A program made the translations under genes and the position numbers. Positions 1 to 11,618 of a DNA stretch of 64,000 bases are shown piece after piece (within the stretch, counting starts at the first letter, position 1; every line of letters begins with the position of its first letter). This DNA comes from Sphaerulina vaccinii. Its lineage: Eukaryota; Ascomycota; Dothideomycetes; Mycosphaerellales; Mycosphaerellaceae. The notes below the pieces were generated by a model. The model was not told the origin of the DNA and searched no databases. It saw only the letters and a program-made list of their open reading frames with translations. Location: assembly GCA_022570795.1 (NCBI GenBank), contig JAKUDP010000010.1, positions 1,612,001 to 1,676,000 on the forward strand. Reading direction: 5' to 3'.

Positions 1-3000
1 ACCCGGTCAAGACCCTAACGCCAGCGCAATGTGTGCTGCTGGCGGTGCACTTCGCGTCCGAATCCAACATCAAAGCGCTGCACTCGTTCACGCCCACTCG
101 TCTGGACGCTCTCGATCCCGAATTCGTGCTGAGAATCGTGCTGACCTTCCTACCGGAGGCCCTTGACCCGCAAGAGTACGTCAAGTACATCGAAGAGGTC
201 GCCTCGAGGCTGTACCTGGACGTCAACCGCGAAGATGTCGAAGTGAGCGTGGCACCGGTGGCCGACCTCAGCGATGACGAGGCACAGAAACGAGTGAAGA
301 AGCTGCGCATCCTGCAAATTGAAGCGCCCAGCTTCCCACCTCATGCGCCCAACGACTTGCTCACCCGCTTTGTCTGTCACCGAGCACACCGAATCGACCA
401 GGAAACAGGTCTACTACACCTCCTGCCTGCTCTCGTAGAGCGATTCCTGCCCCGGAATGACTTCATTCGCACTTGGTACATAGGGGCCTGTCTTCCGCTG
501 CTGCGGTTGACCATCGACTACTACCCGGACGATGACTCGCTGGTTATGCCGCTGAGCGACTTTGAGGCGCTGCGTGGGCGCGAGGGTGTCGACGTGCTGC
601 TGAAGAAAAGCGTGGAGGACTCAGTCGCTGGTAGGAAGACAGTCGCAAGAGATATCAAGAGTCTGCTGGGCCCTTGGATGTATGGGCATACAACTCGGAA
701 GCATAGACAACTGAACTACGGCCAGTATGAGAAGAATCGAGCTATCGAGAACAACGAGGACCCAGTGGATGGCGCCGCAGAGGGAATGCGTAAGATCTCC
801 CTTGACGGAATCAAAGCAAAGGACCAGACTACTGGACACGACTGGGAGCATCTCTTCGCTTGGCTGGTGAGCCATGCTGCAGACGATCTCGGACTCATTG
901 CACATGCCATTGATGGCTGGGATGGACCTGGCGACATCGACCTAGGCGGCGTCGAACGACAAGGCATAGCTTACATGGATGAGGATCTCCAGAAGAAACT
1001 GGAGTTGCAATACGCTCAGGCGGCGTTTGCAAGCTGTTATGTGGCGGATGCAGACACAGAGGCAACGGTAGAAGACGCGCATTCGATACTTGCGCGATTG
1101 GCCGAGCTTCTTGACTTCATCCCTCCACCAGATCTGGCAAGCAGTGTGGACGCACTGCCAAAGATCGAGCGGCATGCTACTAAGCTCGACGAGTGTGCCA
1201 CAGTCGCTGATCTGCTTCCGGAAGCCCTATTGAAGCAGGAGCACCCCCTTACAACGCCACGCATTGAAACATATATGTTGTTGCAGATGATGGTCTATTC
1301 TGCATATCAGTTTTCTGGCTTGCAGCACCCGATGTCACTGGTGAATGTCGCCAAGCTACATTTCTATGCGACACCCGACGAACAGCTCGCTGTACTGCGA
1401 AAGATTCTCCATGGCCTGTCAAAATCAGGCGCGAGAAAGGATGAGTCGCAATGGTCAGCAGATCGTGCGAAACTCATCTGGCTGTGGAACTGGGGAATTG
1501 AGGCAGATGCCGCCGATCCTGACAATGGCGCAGGCGTCCTCGGGAAGATTTCTAAAGGCGACTTCGAAGAAGAGATGCTGAAAGTGTTCACAGAAACTAG
1601 TTGTAAGTGATCGCGAATCCCATGGCGGTACATGACCTACTCTGCTCGACTGCCACATGCCTTTGATGTACGCTTCGACTTACCTCCTTTCCCAGCCCAG
1701 GAGATTGATCCTGTAGAGAACGTTGACACCCTAGCTGGATCACAGGAGCATGACCTCGCTTTCCCGTTCGCGATGACTACTGAGGGCTAGACCCAGATCG
1801 AGTGCTGACGGACTGTGTTTACAGGCTATGAGATCATAAAGCACCTGTATCTTAGCAGTTCCCACACTGCTCTTACCAAAGACCGAGTGGAGGTCGTCAT
1901 CATTGGAAGGGCTATGGAGACATATGATAGCGCAAGCAATGGCAACCGCCAACGAGGCGCTATGAAGAAGGCGAACGATATGCAGGTCTGCCGAGATTTC
2001 TACAATGTTTCGTGTAACTGACCACTTCCCAGTATTACCATATTTCGACCTTACTTCACGAATAGCACCAGATTCCAGCAGGCCTCTGCACTGATTGCAG
2101 CCACACACGCCTTGTCATTCTACTCCCTGAAGCTTCAGCACAATGTACCTTTTCAGCCTGTCACGATTCGAGTCAGCCAAGATCCTGTGGGGCTCATCAG
2201 CAAAGTGCTAGAACAGAACCCACGAAGCTACGCGCAACTGGATGATCTCATTGGCATTGCACGAAATCTGGTGTCTTCTGGCCTGACAAAGGAAGGCTCA
2301 GTGGGCGAGCCCGGGATGTCAGACGCGGAGAAATTAGCGGGCATGCAGAAAGACGCGGAACGACGTGTCACATTCATGGCGGTACGTGGAATTCGTGACT
2401 ATCATGATGCATGGCTAACATGTAGCAGATCGAAGCCGCACTGCGGGAAGACGATTTTGAAACAGCATATTCGAACGTAGTGAACAGGCTTACTCCTTCC
2501 GGAGCAGATATCGAAGCCCCGACCAATGCCCGCAAGTCCCACGAGAGACAGCGATCATCTCGCTCGAAGAATACTCTCGACGACGACGATGTTTCATGGC
2601 GTGCTGCCTTTCTCGCAGGACGCTACAGACCTACTACATCTGCATCTCCTACATTACGACGCCTTGAGCAACGAACAGAGCTTCTGTCGCTTGCGCTGTT
2701 GCTAGCTCCTACATCAGCTCTGGCTGAGATACTAGCAGCTTGGCGTCGATGTGAGGAAGAAATGACTGCACTGCAGCTGTCTCAGCAAGAAGCTGAGCGG
2801 GAATTTGACGATCGAGCTGATAAGCGTCTCTCTGCCAGTGGGCTGCCAGGCACGTTCACAGTCAGCGACGAACAACCAGAGCTCATTCTCAATCAAATAA
2901 GAAGAGAGATGGGTCGCATGGGTGCTGCAAGTGGGCGAGGAAACGACGAGACTCCTTTGAGCATGTTCGACCTGACGCGGAATGCAGCCAAGGCGTTCAG

Positions 3001-3226
3001 CAAGAATGCTTTTCCTCTCGGAGATGCTGCTACCAGGACTAGTGCAGAGCAGAGGAGGTCAACGGAACTGGATCAGAGTGTTGGTAGCCTCGCCAGCGAC
3101 ACTAGCGCTGAGCGAGTGAGGAGAAGAGACATGGTAGCAAATGCTGTCAGTGGCGGTATCGTAAGTGGTTTGGGCTGGGTTCTGGGCGCTACTCCAAATT
3201 CTGCATCACAAAACGAGCACGAGTAG
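1..3226 (+). CDS. sec39: Sec39 domain protein (Dsl1 tethering complex), 5' end outside window
   Basis: Sec39-family subunit of the Dsl1 complex, which tethers Golgi-derived COPI vesicles at the ER; the human counterpart is NBAS. The frame is already open at base 3, with TLTPAQCVLLAVHFASES before any ATG, so the N-terminus lies outside the window. Exons are about 3-1602, 1825-1981, 2033-2381 and 2429-3226, giving 967 visible residues. Family features seen are the YDSASNGNRQRG stretch (about 1910-1945), ALSFYSLKLQHNVPFQP (about 2109-2160) and the C-terminal LRRLEQRTELLSLALLLAP. Intron 1 (GTAAGT...ACAG) and intron 3 (GTACGT...GCAG) are ordinary. Intron 2 keeps the frame only with a GC donor at 1982; the nearby GT at 1986 leads to a stop. 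The C-terminal 100 residues are Ser/Arg-rich and poorly conserved. Family assignment is firm and exon edges are good. Confidence 0.86.
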
Positions 3227-3290
3227 CATACAAAGCCAGTGCATCTTGGCCATGTGGCTCAACTCAAGCCCACGATAATCATGCCATGAT

Positions 3291-4288
3291 CTATGGACTG
3301 ATTCCATAACTCGCATCGAACTTCCTCCGAACGTGTTCCTCGACTGTCTCTCCAACATCATCCTCTGGATCGAAAGGGTTCGTAGCCTTAAAGTTGCCTT
3401 CGTAGAAGCACGGAACACTGTATCTGCTCTTTCCACTCGAAGCATTCACGACGCGGTGTACAGTGGAGCGATATAGCCCTTTGGTCCACTTCTGAATCAG
3501 GTCGCCCATGTTGCAGATGTAGACATCTTCGATCGCTGGGACATCAATCCACGAATTGGCAGGGGCATGGTATACTTGTAATCCATGAGCATCAGGTTGT
3601 TGTAGCAGAAGCGTGATGCAGCCAAAGTCAGTATGCTCAGCTGCTCCGAATTGGCGGACATCTGTCGAAGTATGAGGTGGATAGTGTAGCAGCTTCAGAT
3701 TCTGTGAAGCATCCTGAGTGAACTTGTCAAGGACAGAGATCTGGAGCCCGAGCCCGAGGACTAGAATCTCCAATATTTGACGTGCAAGCGCAGAGAGTCG
3801 ATTGTAGTATTCAGTGACGGGGCCCCTGAAGTCTGCCACAGGAACATCCGGCCACTGATTTGGTCCTTGTCGGAAACCTTTCTCGAAAGACTCTTCGCGG
3901 CCGATGCAGAAGCCCTAGGGAACAGTTGTTAGCACTCTCTGGGTGCTTGAGAGTATAGTAATGACATAGGTAAGGTGGTTCGAACCTCTTTATCGTCTGG
4001 CAACGCGCGCTTATCTAGGACTTGCTCTCGAAGTCGTTCATATCCATGGCGGGATGGACTGTTCTTCAAAGATAGAGCTTCTTTCTGCTCGACAGGCAGG
4101 TCAAACAAAGTCTTGCAACACTGCAGGATCTGTCTTTGTGCTTCGAGTGGCACGCCATGGCCAGTAATTTGTAGAAAGCCATACTGCTCAGCTGCGGCTT
4201 TGACTTGTTCTACTACTCGAGTCTTTGCTTGAGCTGTTGAGGCCTGGTCAAGGTATGGAGAGATGTCGATAGCCGGAATCGTGTCCAT
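3291..4288 (-). CDS. 2-oxoglutarate/Fe(II)-dependent dioxygenase, isopenicillin N synthase-like
   Basis: Non-haem iron oxygenase of the DIOX_N plus 2OG-FeII_Oxy family, probably cytosolic, substrate unknown. Exons are 4288-3986 and 3914-3291, separated by a 71-base intron (GTTCGA...CCTAG) in phase 0; the product is 308 residues, normal for the family. The N-terminus MDTIPAIDISPYL matches the DIOX_N start. Iron ligands are visible as H195-x-D197 (HTDFG) and H254 (HRVV), and the 2OG-binding R265-x-S267 lies in SRYSVPCF. The conserved GFLQITGHGVP stretch is present near residue 40. It is divergent from the Rad51-like gene, the two starts being 434 bases apart. Members of this family act in secondary metabolism, thymine salvage and gibberellin pathways; nothing nearby suggests which applies. 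The start is the first ATG and fits the family N-terminus. Confidence 0.88.
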
Positions 4289-4722
4289 GCTTGCAGTCCA
4301 ATGGAGAAAATTGCATTCGGATGTGTAGAGATAGGAAAGCAGGAGGTTATACTCGCGAATTAGTGAAGTAGTAGTAGTAGTAGTAAGTAAGCGCCAAGAA
4401 CGTCGCTCCTCGCCTATCGCTCTTTCCTCGTCCTTTCGGCCTCATCTACATCCAATAATCAATACAGCAACGAAGGCTCTCGCTTTATTCTCAAGGGCAA
4501 CTGTGGATAGCACCCGGATGTAAACGAGACTGAGTCTCATCGTCTCGTAAGTCGTAAATCAGCGGACTTTTTTCTGTTTCCTCAAAGACTCACGGCAGCC
4601 TCAATCAAGACAGCAACATTAGAGAGCCAAATGCAAGACGAATTCAACCCAGACGCACTTTAGTGCTCCGCATCGTGCCATTTGACCCGGTAGAACGACT
4701 TCAACGACGATCAGAGACAAGT
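4289..4722. promoter_or_regulatory. Divergent promoter region with a 10-codon upstream ORF and a GTA/GTAA microsatellite
   Basis: Shared upstream region of the dioxygenase (minus) and the Rad51-like gene (plus). A run of about five GTA units followed by GTAA units lies near 4369-4386. On the plus strand a short ORF starts at ATG 4631 and stops with TAG at 4661-4663, 59 bases before the likely start of the Rad51-like gene. If it is in the mRNA leader it could lower translation. No TATA box or transcript start can be fixed from sequence. Confidence 0.4.
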
Positions 4723-5718
4723 ATGGCTACCTTCGAGAAACCCATGTTGGCATCAGAAAACTGGTCTGCGGATTCTGAGCACGATCTTGAGGAAGCAGAT
4801 GGCGACAGGAAGTCTACACAACACAAGCTACGCACTGGAAGCAAAGCTATCGATGAACTGTTCGATGGTGGCCTTAACTATGGCGTTGTTCACTGCATCA
4901 CATCAAAAGCCGACGATGGTACGAGAGACCTTTCACTGGCAATTCTAGCTTTTCACCTTCTGCAAAGTTCAGGTGCAACAGCAACAGTGATTGACAGCAC
5001 TTTATCATTCGATGTACGGAAATTACATCATGTGCTTCAAGTTTCAGTTCAGAGCTCCTCTCGTGGCACTTCCGATGCAATGGAAGCACTCAATCGGCTA
5101 AACATCAGCAAGGTCTTTGACGCAGTAGGACTGTCCGAAGCACTTGCAGAACTGGGTGCCGCTCTCAGAAACACAGAAAGGGAGTCAGGTGAAGACCACA
5201 CAGCACAACACGAACCCAGGGCGACCATCGAAGACAGTGAGGATGAAGAGGACCTGGAACTATCAGCCATGGAGCCTCCTGAAAGACTCCTCATTATTGA
5301 TAGTGTGTCACATATCATGACGCCTATCATCCGAAACGACTTTGCACAGGGACAGGCCAAATTGACCTCTTTCATGGTCGCGCTTGCCGACATCACTAGG
5401 CGTTACAACTTGTGCACAATCGTCTTGAGTGACGCCGGATTTAAGCAAGTTGAAGAAGACGAAACGTTGAGCATGTTCAAGTCATGTCGAATCAGACCGG
5501 CTGTAGGAATAGGCATCTCGTATCTGGTGGACGTGCATATGTATCTGCACAAGCCGTTAAAGCCAAAGGAACTTGCTACGCAAGCAGGCGAAGTGCAGAC
5601 CCGATTGAAGCAGGTGGTAAGTGTGCTGGAGATCGTGGAGGACAGGAGAAGCGCTCGTCACCAGAGCTATGCGCCTTTTGCCTTCACTCCTGATGGGTTG
5701 CTCCAAGACGTGCTGTGA
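4723..5718 (+). CDS. RecA/Rad51-fold protein, probable divergent Rad51 paralog
   Basis: A 331-residue single-exon protein with a Rad51-like layout: TGSKAIDELFDGGLNYGVVH matches the loop before Walker A (here with an R-T-G-S start), LLIIDSVSHI is a good Walker B, and the following stretch resembles the Rad51 core up to IVLSDAG. At the Walker A site, where family members have a GKT/GKS, the sequence reads SKADDGTRDL, so the ATP-binding lysine appears to be missing. An acidic insert (EDSEDEEDLEL) lies before Walker B. This pattern suits an accessory recombination paralog such as the Rad55/Rad57 or XRCC2 type, working with Rad51 in the nucleus, rather than an active recombinase. I chose ATG 4723 because upstream in-frame codons lack an ATG; ATG 4744 is an alternative. 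A small ORF sits in the leader. Fold likely, exact paralog not resolved. Confidence 0.65.
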   Translation: MATFEKPMLASENWSADSEHDLEEADGDRKSTQHKLRTGSKAIDELFDGGLNYGVVHCITSKADDGTRDLSLAILAFHLLQSSGATATVIDSTLSFDVRKLHHVLQVSVQSSSRGTSDAMEALNRLNISKVFDAVGLSEALAELGAALRNTERESGEDHTAQHEPRATIEDSEDEEDLELSAMEPPERLLIIDSVSHIMTPIIRNDFAQGQAKLTSFMVALADITRRYNLCTIVLSDAGFKQVEEDETLSMFKSCRIRPAVGIGISYLVDVHMYLHKPLKPKELATQAGEVQTRLKQVVSVLEIVEDRRSARHQSYAPFAFTPDGLLQDVL

Positions 5719-5870
5719 GGCAGTGGCAGCAATAGCACTTACTTGATCCTCGGAGCAGCATAGCTCTCGTGTGGTAGCTCATAGAACAACCAGTCTGTGG
5801 CTCGTAACTCATATGTGATTTATACATCTCTTGCGCCCAGCCCTTGTCCATCGCCGTAGTTGAACCTCCT

Positions 5871-6393
5871 CTACTTGGCTCCTGTGGGCAGATTGCTCTC
5901 AGCACCTGGCAATAACGACGCCGCTCTCACATTCCTCTCCTCCCTGCTCGCGTCCAATAGTCCCAGACTTCGTATTTGACCAGCACTTGGTGCATCGTCC
6001 CGGGGTGTGGCAGCTTCGCGTTTACGGTATGCAGCTTGGAGTGCGGCGACTTTCACAGCCTGTATAGACTCATTGGTCAGTTTCCAATCCCTTGTGTGCT
6101 AACTTTCTGCGCCTGGCCCTGGTGTATGTCTGTCACAGTTTGCGTACCTCTTTCCGGTGGTGCAGGCATTCATAGTAGTCCTCCAGCACGGGCTGGCACT
6201 TCTTCTTCCCCGAGTCGTCTTCGGATGATGTGTTTACGACATAGCAGGCCAAAACCTCTTGCCAGAAAGGAAAGCAGCGTGAAGGACCTGTTTCGGTATT
6301 AGTTATTTCATGCTCGTACCGCCGCGTGGAAGAAGCCCGGTGAGTCTCTTCGTTCGTGCGCGTACCTCCAGCTAACCCATATCCTGACGACAT
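5871..6393 (-). CDS. NADH:ubiquinone oxidoreductase NDUFS5-type subunit (complex I, 15 kDa)
   Basis: Accessory subunit of mitochondrial complex I located on the intermembrane-space side. Exons are 6393-6366, 6287-6148 and 6059-5871, with introns GTACGC...ACAG (78 bases) and GTACGC...ACAG (88 bases), giving 118 residues. After the short start MSSGYGLAGG come two CX9C motifs: C-FPFWQEVLA-C and C-QPVLEDYYE-C. These form the twin CX9C hairpin oxidised by Mia40/Erv1 during import, so no cleavable presequence is expected. The sequence continues HHRKEA...LQAAYRKREAA, as in fungal homologues. An upstream in-frame ATG at 6441 would add 16 residues, but homologues begin close to the SSGYG motif, so 6393 is preferred. 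The reading frame of the middle exon also runs through both introns for some distance, which can mislead gene callers. Confidence 0.9.
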
Positions 6394-6864
6394 GCTTGCG
6401 AACGTGTGTTGAATGCTCGAGGTGATGTTGCGCGAAGCCAATGGGGAGCGAGGTGAAGGTGAAGGTGTCTCGGCCCGGACTTATGTAAGCCATGACATTG
6501 AAGGAAAGCAAACGAGGACAAGAACTTCTGTCCATTCTCCATCTGCATACACTGAAATCTAGGCGATTAAGCTGTCCTTCGAGCAGCGTAGACAATGTCA
6601 AAACGCAGAGAGGCGGCAACGATCACCTCCCCAGCCCTGGACGACAGCACGAGCATTGAGGAGCCACCACTGAATCAGAGTCATGAGAATGGCAGATGAT
6701 GAAGTATCTAGGTACATGACTATCATATTCCTCCACCTTACTTCGAATATCCCGCGACACTGCAGGCCGCATTTCCCTAAAGTCTCTTCGCCATTGATTG
6801 TCTCCGCTTAGCATTTATGCAAGGTTATACACACTGGCCTCAAGGTCATATTTTGCTATATTCC
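6394..6864. other. Intergenic stretch between complex I subunit gene and glutaminase gene
   Basis: About 470 bases that should hold the promoter of the NDUFS5-type gene and the 3' end of the glutaminase gene, both on the minus strand. Short open frames here have no coding character. I see no tRNA, repeat or other distinct element. Confidence 0.4.
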
Positions 6865-9727
6865 TCAATCATAGTCGAAGGCCGCCGCTCCTTTGCCCTG
6901 ACAAGCTCTCTCCAGAGTCAAGAAGGCGTAATGACTGCCTACCACAGGTCGTGCGAAGAAGTTCGGGCCAGGGAAGCCACCATCGCCTTCCGTCTTATAC
7001 AGATCTGTAAAGGCTCGATCCGAAGCTGTCTCGTTCAACCAGGTGGCGACCCTGTCCAAGATTTGAGATCTAGTTTTCCTACTTGCAACAGCAGCAGCCT
7101 GGAATTCCCAATCACTCTTGGTGTACAGATGGCGAGAGTCCAGTGGCAGGCCATACTTCTGCATCACGGTCCCATACCAGTCGGACTGTGTCTTGTAGAT
7201 ACGATCCGGGATAAAGTTCTCTTTACCCTTACTGGCTTGTACGATTGGCTGCTGCAGTGTTCCTTGGCTCATCCCGACAAGCGAGCTTGGGGTCGCATTG
7301 AGACTAGGGTGGAAGCAGAGCAGAGCGTCGGCGTACAAGGAGTAGAGAGTAGTCCAGCTACCATACCTAGACATGAGTTAGTAGACGTCTTCGACACGAT
7401 CCAATCCTGGACTCACCAATCGTACGCCAACTTAGCGCGTCCTCCATCACGGCTCATTCCTTGCTCCTCCCATTCTTTAACATAGGACTCGCTGATGTTC
7501 CGATAGTACTTTGCATCATCTGTGTTTCCACTGATCTCAGCCAATTCGCTCATGGCTTTGATGCCGATGATTCCTTTGAGCGCCAGATTTGTCATAAGAG
7601 GCAGCCATCCAGCAAAGTCGTCGGTACACAGCTGATTGTGTGGATATAGTGAGTACTCGACCAGGTATCCTGTCCACTGCTTCCACAGGCCGTAGCTCTT
7701 CGCCAGCCACTTCTTCGCCTGGTGTTGGGACGCAATACCACCGAACTGATCATCCAGTCCAAAAATCCCGTCTCTGGTCTCTAGTGTCGTTGGTAGGGAG
7801 AATGGGCTGGCGTTCTCGTCCAGCTCTTCTACGTTCTTCGACTCGCCGAGTGCGCTCCATGGCGATTGAGCAGTCTCGCTAGATTGGTATGACAAGCTGT
7901 TGACAAGCGCAAGACCCATGATGAGCATGTCTCCGCATTCTTCGACCTGGAATCTTGTCAGACATCTCTTAACCTCATAGCTTATCACAGAGAAGTTCTT
8001 CTTGAGCCAACCGCACTTCGTAGGCAAGATACTACGTTACTTACAGGCATGTACTCATCTCGCCCATCCGGGTGGCCAGTCATGTTTGGAAAGTGCGTCC
8101 CAAGGTCGTGCATAGTGTAATCATTTGGATACTGGCCACTGAGCATGTGCTCCAGGAGTGGTTCCAAAAGATATGCGAGCCATTTTGGGTTGGTGTAGAG
8201 GAAGAATGGGAAAGCTGGGAAGATGACCTAAAGGAAACAAACATCAGCCATGCTGTCTGAATTGAAGCACTTGGGTCACTTGCATCAACTGTCTGACAGT
8301 TGCCATTGCTGCTGATCTCTTTCAGGAATAGGATCGGGTTGTCCGGCGTGCCACTAAGGGGATATCAGCAACGCCTGAGGAAGAGATGTCACATTGTCGT
8401 CTCACGAGAAGCTAGTAGCGCCCATGACTTGACGAGCACTCAATTCGACGATGTCCTTGTAGCTATCGCTACCACTGGCGTACGCGTCCTTTGCAACCTG
8501 CTGTGAATAGTCCAGAGCAAGTGCCTTTGCGTGTTTGTAATCATCGTAATGGAACTCGATCAGCTTCTCTGGTGTCGCGAAGTATGACATCCAGAGCGGT
8601 CGCATCCAAGTGAGACCCCGACTTGATGCGAATTGTGTAACTGGATCCTGAGTGTGCGCAATCGTGAAGAGAACGCTGGCTTCCTGGGCTTCCGACTCAT
8701 GTCCCTCAGAGCTCAGGTTGAACGATTTGGCGAAAGCGAACACCGGTTCCTCGTCCATGATAGATCGAAACGACTCGTCACTGAGGTGAAGTCAGCACAA
8801 ACTAAGCAATTGTCTCAATCATGGTAGCGTGGGCAATCCAAGCTCGACGCCACAGCACAGACATGAGTGCACAAGGACCAAGACGTCAGCATGTGCCCTC
8901 TGTGGCCACTGGACTTACACTGTATTGTCCAATGTCCCACTCTTTGCGAACCGCTGTCGCAGCTGCCCTGAGGTTCCGGCCTCATGAGCAATATGTGCAG
9001 GACCAGTGAAATGCAAGGTGCCCCATTCGGCCTGGTCCCATTTCTCAGTAAATAGCTCTTCATTGCTCCTCTTAACTCGGAAGGTCTTGAGTTTGGCGGA
9101 GTCTTCCTGGCTCGTGTGCTCGAGAGCCCACTCGATGCGGGAGCCGCGGTCACCACTGACGAATTGTCCATTGACGTCTAGGTATAGATCAATATCAAAG
9201 CTGCTCTTCACAGCTACAGTCAAGTACGAAGCCGGGATCGATTGACGCAAAGTGGAAGTTGGCGTAATGGGAGACAGGAAGGACAACACGATTTCAGCTG
9301 TGTTGTTGGATTTGGAGTTCGAGATCGAATAAGTCAGATTGGTCGTTGACGCGTCGTACTGAGCACCCAGGTACTTTGGGAAGGCGACTTCATAGTGACT
9401 GCTTCTATCGTCCAAGGAGTCATGAGGGCGACCAAGCAATGGATATACCGTCGAGCTCTCAGGCACAGAAGCGAGAACGGAGAAGCCCAGCTACAGAAGG
9501 TCAGCAATGCACTATCGTCTACCCTATGCGAACGACAGCAAACATACAGAACCACCAGTCCAGAACATGGGCCATGATGTCCAAGGCTCGTCTCTCGCGT
9601 TGGCCAGCCAGGTCGAGAGGTATGGATTTCGTACAATGAGCGGCAGTACAGGTGGGGTCAGCGTCGATGCCGTGCTGAGCCTGCTGAGCACGCTGGCTGC
9701 CAGAGCCGTCACTGCGACTGCGCGCAT
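6865..9727 (-). CDS. gtaA: Secreted glutaminase GtaA family (DUF5127-DUF4965-DUF1793)
   Basis: Extracellular glutaminase, converting L-glutamine to glutamate and ammonia, of the fungal GtaA family. Seven exons: 9727-9548, 9490-8919, 8780-8406, 8353-8284, 8227-8045, 7946-7417 and 7366-6865, giving 803 residues. It begins with a signal peptide, MRAVAVTALAASVLSRLSTAS, then TPPVLPLIVRNPYLSTWL and WTSWPMFWTG, the hallmark N-terminus. Later blocks include DEEPVFAFAKSF, NPKWLAYLLEPLLEHML, TMHDLGTHFPN, DEYMPVEECGDMLIMGLALV and NLALKGIIGIKAM. All introns are phase-consistent. Intron 4 (8283-8228) uses a GC donor with the exact GCAAGT consensus, and no GT nearby preserves the frame. The end, ARPVVGSHYAFL, is typical. 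The family is well recognised; the length is somewhat above that of the Aspergillus enzyme. Confidence 0.9.
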
Positions 9728-11618
9728 GCTGGATATCGGGGGAGGCACACACACACACACACACGCAGGCTATAGGCCGTGGTGTGTTGTAGGAATGGTA
9801 TGAGAGTCTGAGAAGTGCTGCTGTTGCTCACGTACGAAGCTCCTGTTGCTATCCAGCATCATTCAAACCTTATTCTATCCGCCATGGGAGCTTTATTATT
9901 TACCATTACACCTCCTCCCCCACACACCCAGGAGAGGAACGGATCGTGGGAGGGTCGTCTGACACGCTACTAGGACGTGTCACGATGCGCCCTTGCTGGA
10001 GACATCGTCACTTGTACTTGTATCCAGCTTTCCAAGCATGTCGACGCCAAGGTGAGCGCCTTCGTCGTGAGTGAACGAAGTCCTTGAGTAGGGCTGAAGT
10101 CAAAGGTTAAAGTGATGTGTGTTTCGCGATGAGACACATGCGTGAAGAATGCACTGCATCTGCATCTACTTCTGCAGTCCGTCTTTGTCAATGCAGTACT
10201 CTCTCTGCCGACTGGGCCAACTTCGGGTATCACCACGTCGAGATGTGACCAGGGTGCTTTTTTGCTGCACGCACTCTGGGAGGAGTTGGCCAATTTCTCC
10301 GTGAGGGGTCGAGAAGCTCTCGCAATGGCGCATGGCGTCTACCGACTTACTCATACACGTGCCTAATGGCTGAACAGACGCTGCATCCCCTCCAGCTCAC
10401 AGCATACAACGAAAAACATCCGCAGGCGCCGGTCCGCTCGTCCCCGATGTCAGATGCACTGGGAAACGGCATACCCTCCAGTACGCTACGACGACTTTGT
10501 TCAGTGGTCCCCACGCTTTCGACATATTCTGGTTGGATCTTGGGACTAGAGATCATGGCCTCTACATTGCCCGAAACCAATTAGCATCGATCTGCCATCG
10601 CCGAGGCGTTCGAAGCGTTGGTCACCCGCCTTGTTGAACTTTCAGCCTTGAATTCCGCGCATAAAAAGAATCTATTGTGTCATCGTACACTTCTGCTACG
10701 TTCCGGAGCCGAGGACGAACCGACCACGACCGCCAACAGAGTAGTGGTAATGCTACATGTTGTACGCTGTCAGATGATGTTGCTGGTGACATGCCCAAGA
10801 AGAGGAAGTGCCGCTGTGCACAATGGCCAAGCATAGGGACTTGCAGGCATCGACCGATCAGAATCCTCCGCGGTATCGTCCGGGCCAACAGAGAGTCGTA
10901 AATGTTTTTTGACCGGAGCAGAGCAGAGTGCAGATCGTGCGCATGACGTCGCGCTACTGTGCCATGGCGTTGGGGAAAAAAGTGGTACCTAGCAGATTGT
11001 GGATGTCGTGCAATGGATGGGACTGCGGCTGTCCTCGTAGGGCAAATGCTATTCGTTACATCGTCTGGAATACGTCCGATGCCATCGTGGAGTCGGGCGT
11101 CCTGCCTTTCCCTTTGAGGAATAACAGCTTGCTCTCTTTCGGCGGATGGCTTGCTCGGAGACGATCCTGCAGCTTATCTGGTCTATCGTTGTCGAGCCGC
11201 AGAGCCTCTACTGTACCTGCTCTGCTAGATCGCGGAAATGCACTCGACGACGTGATCTGCACGTTGCCGGTGTCTTTTTCTAACCTGTCATTTATGACAA
11301 TGGCGACAGTCACCACTGCACTGATATTGCATCCCGCTCTCGCCACTTGTGGCTTCCTGCTACTATTCTCCGCCCATACCACAGCGCTAGCAGTACCCAA
11401 CGACGTTCAGTGGAAGCTCGGGCAGATTCAGTAGATCTAACGGAACTGGACCTATCGTATCGTCACTTTCTCAAGCCTCTCCCGACTCGGATCTGCTACG
11501 AACCTCCTTGTCGAGCCCTACGAACTTACTGCTGTATCGTCAAGCTACCTCGTTAAGCTACTAGACTGGCTAGTATCCATCTCTCACACTGCCCTTGACA
11601 GTGCTTAGGCAGGCTTCC
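9728..11618. other. Intergenic region with a CA microsatellite
   Basis: This 1.9-kb stretch separates the divergent glutaminase and Q-rich protein genes. A (CA)9 run lies at 9746-9764, just upstream of the glutaminase start codon, within its presumed leader. Several frames of 60-170 codons exist on both strands (for example 10928-11434 plus), but they show no recognisable domain, no plausible splicing and codon use typical of chance ORFs. I see no RNA gene. Confidence 0.4.
9746..9764. repeat. CA dinucleotide microsatellite
   Basis: A clean alternating CA tract of about nine and a half units lies 19 bases upstream of the glutaminase start codon on its non-template side. Such tracts vary in length between isolates and could serve as a marker. 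Confidence 0.9.

Noticed and set aside
10928..11434. A 168-codon plus-strand frame in the intergenic region
   Set aside because: No domain, no usual start context, irregular composition and no conserved pattern recognised.
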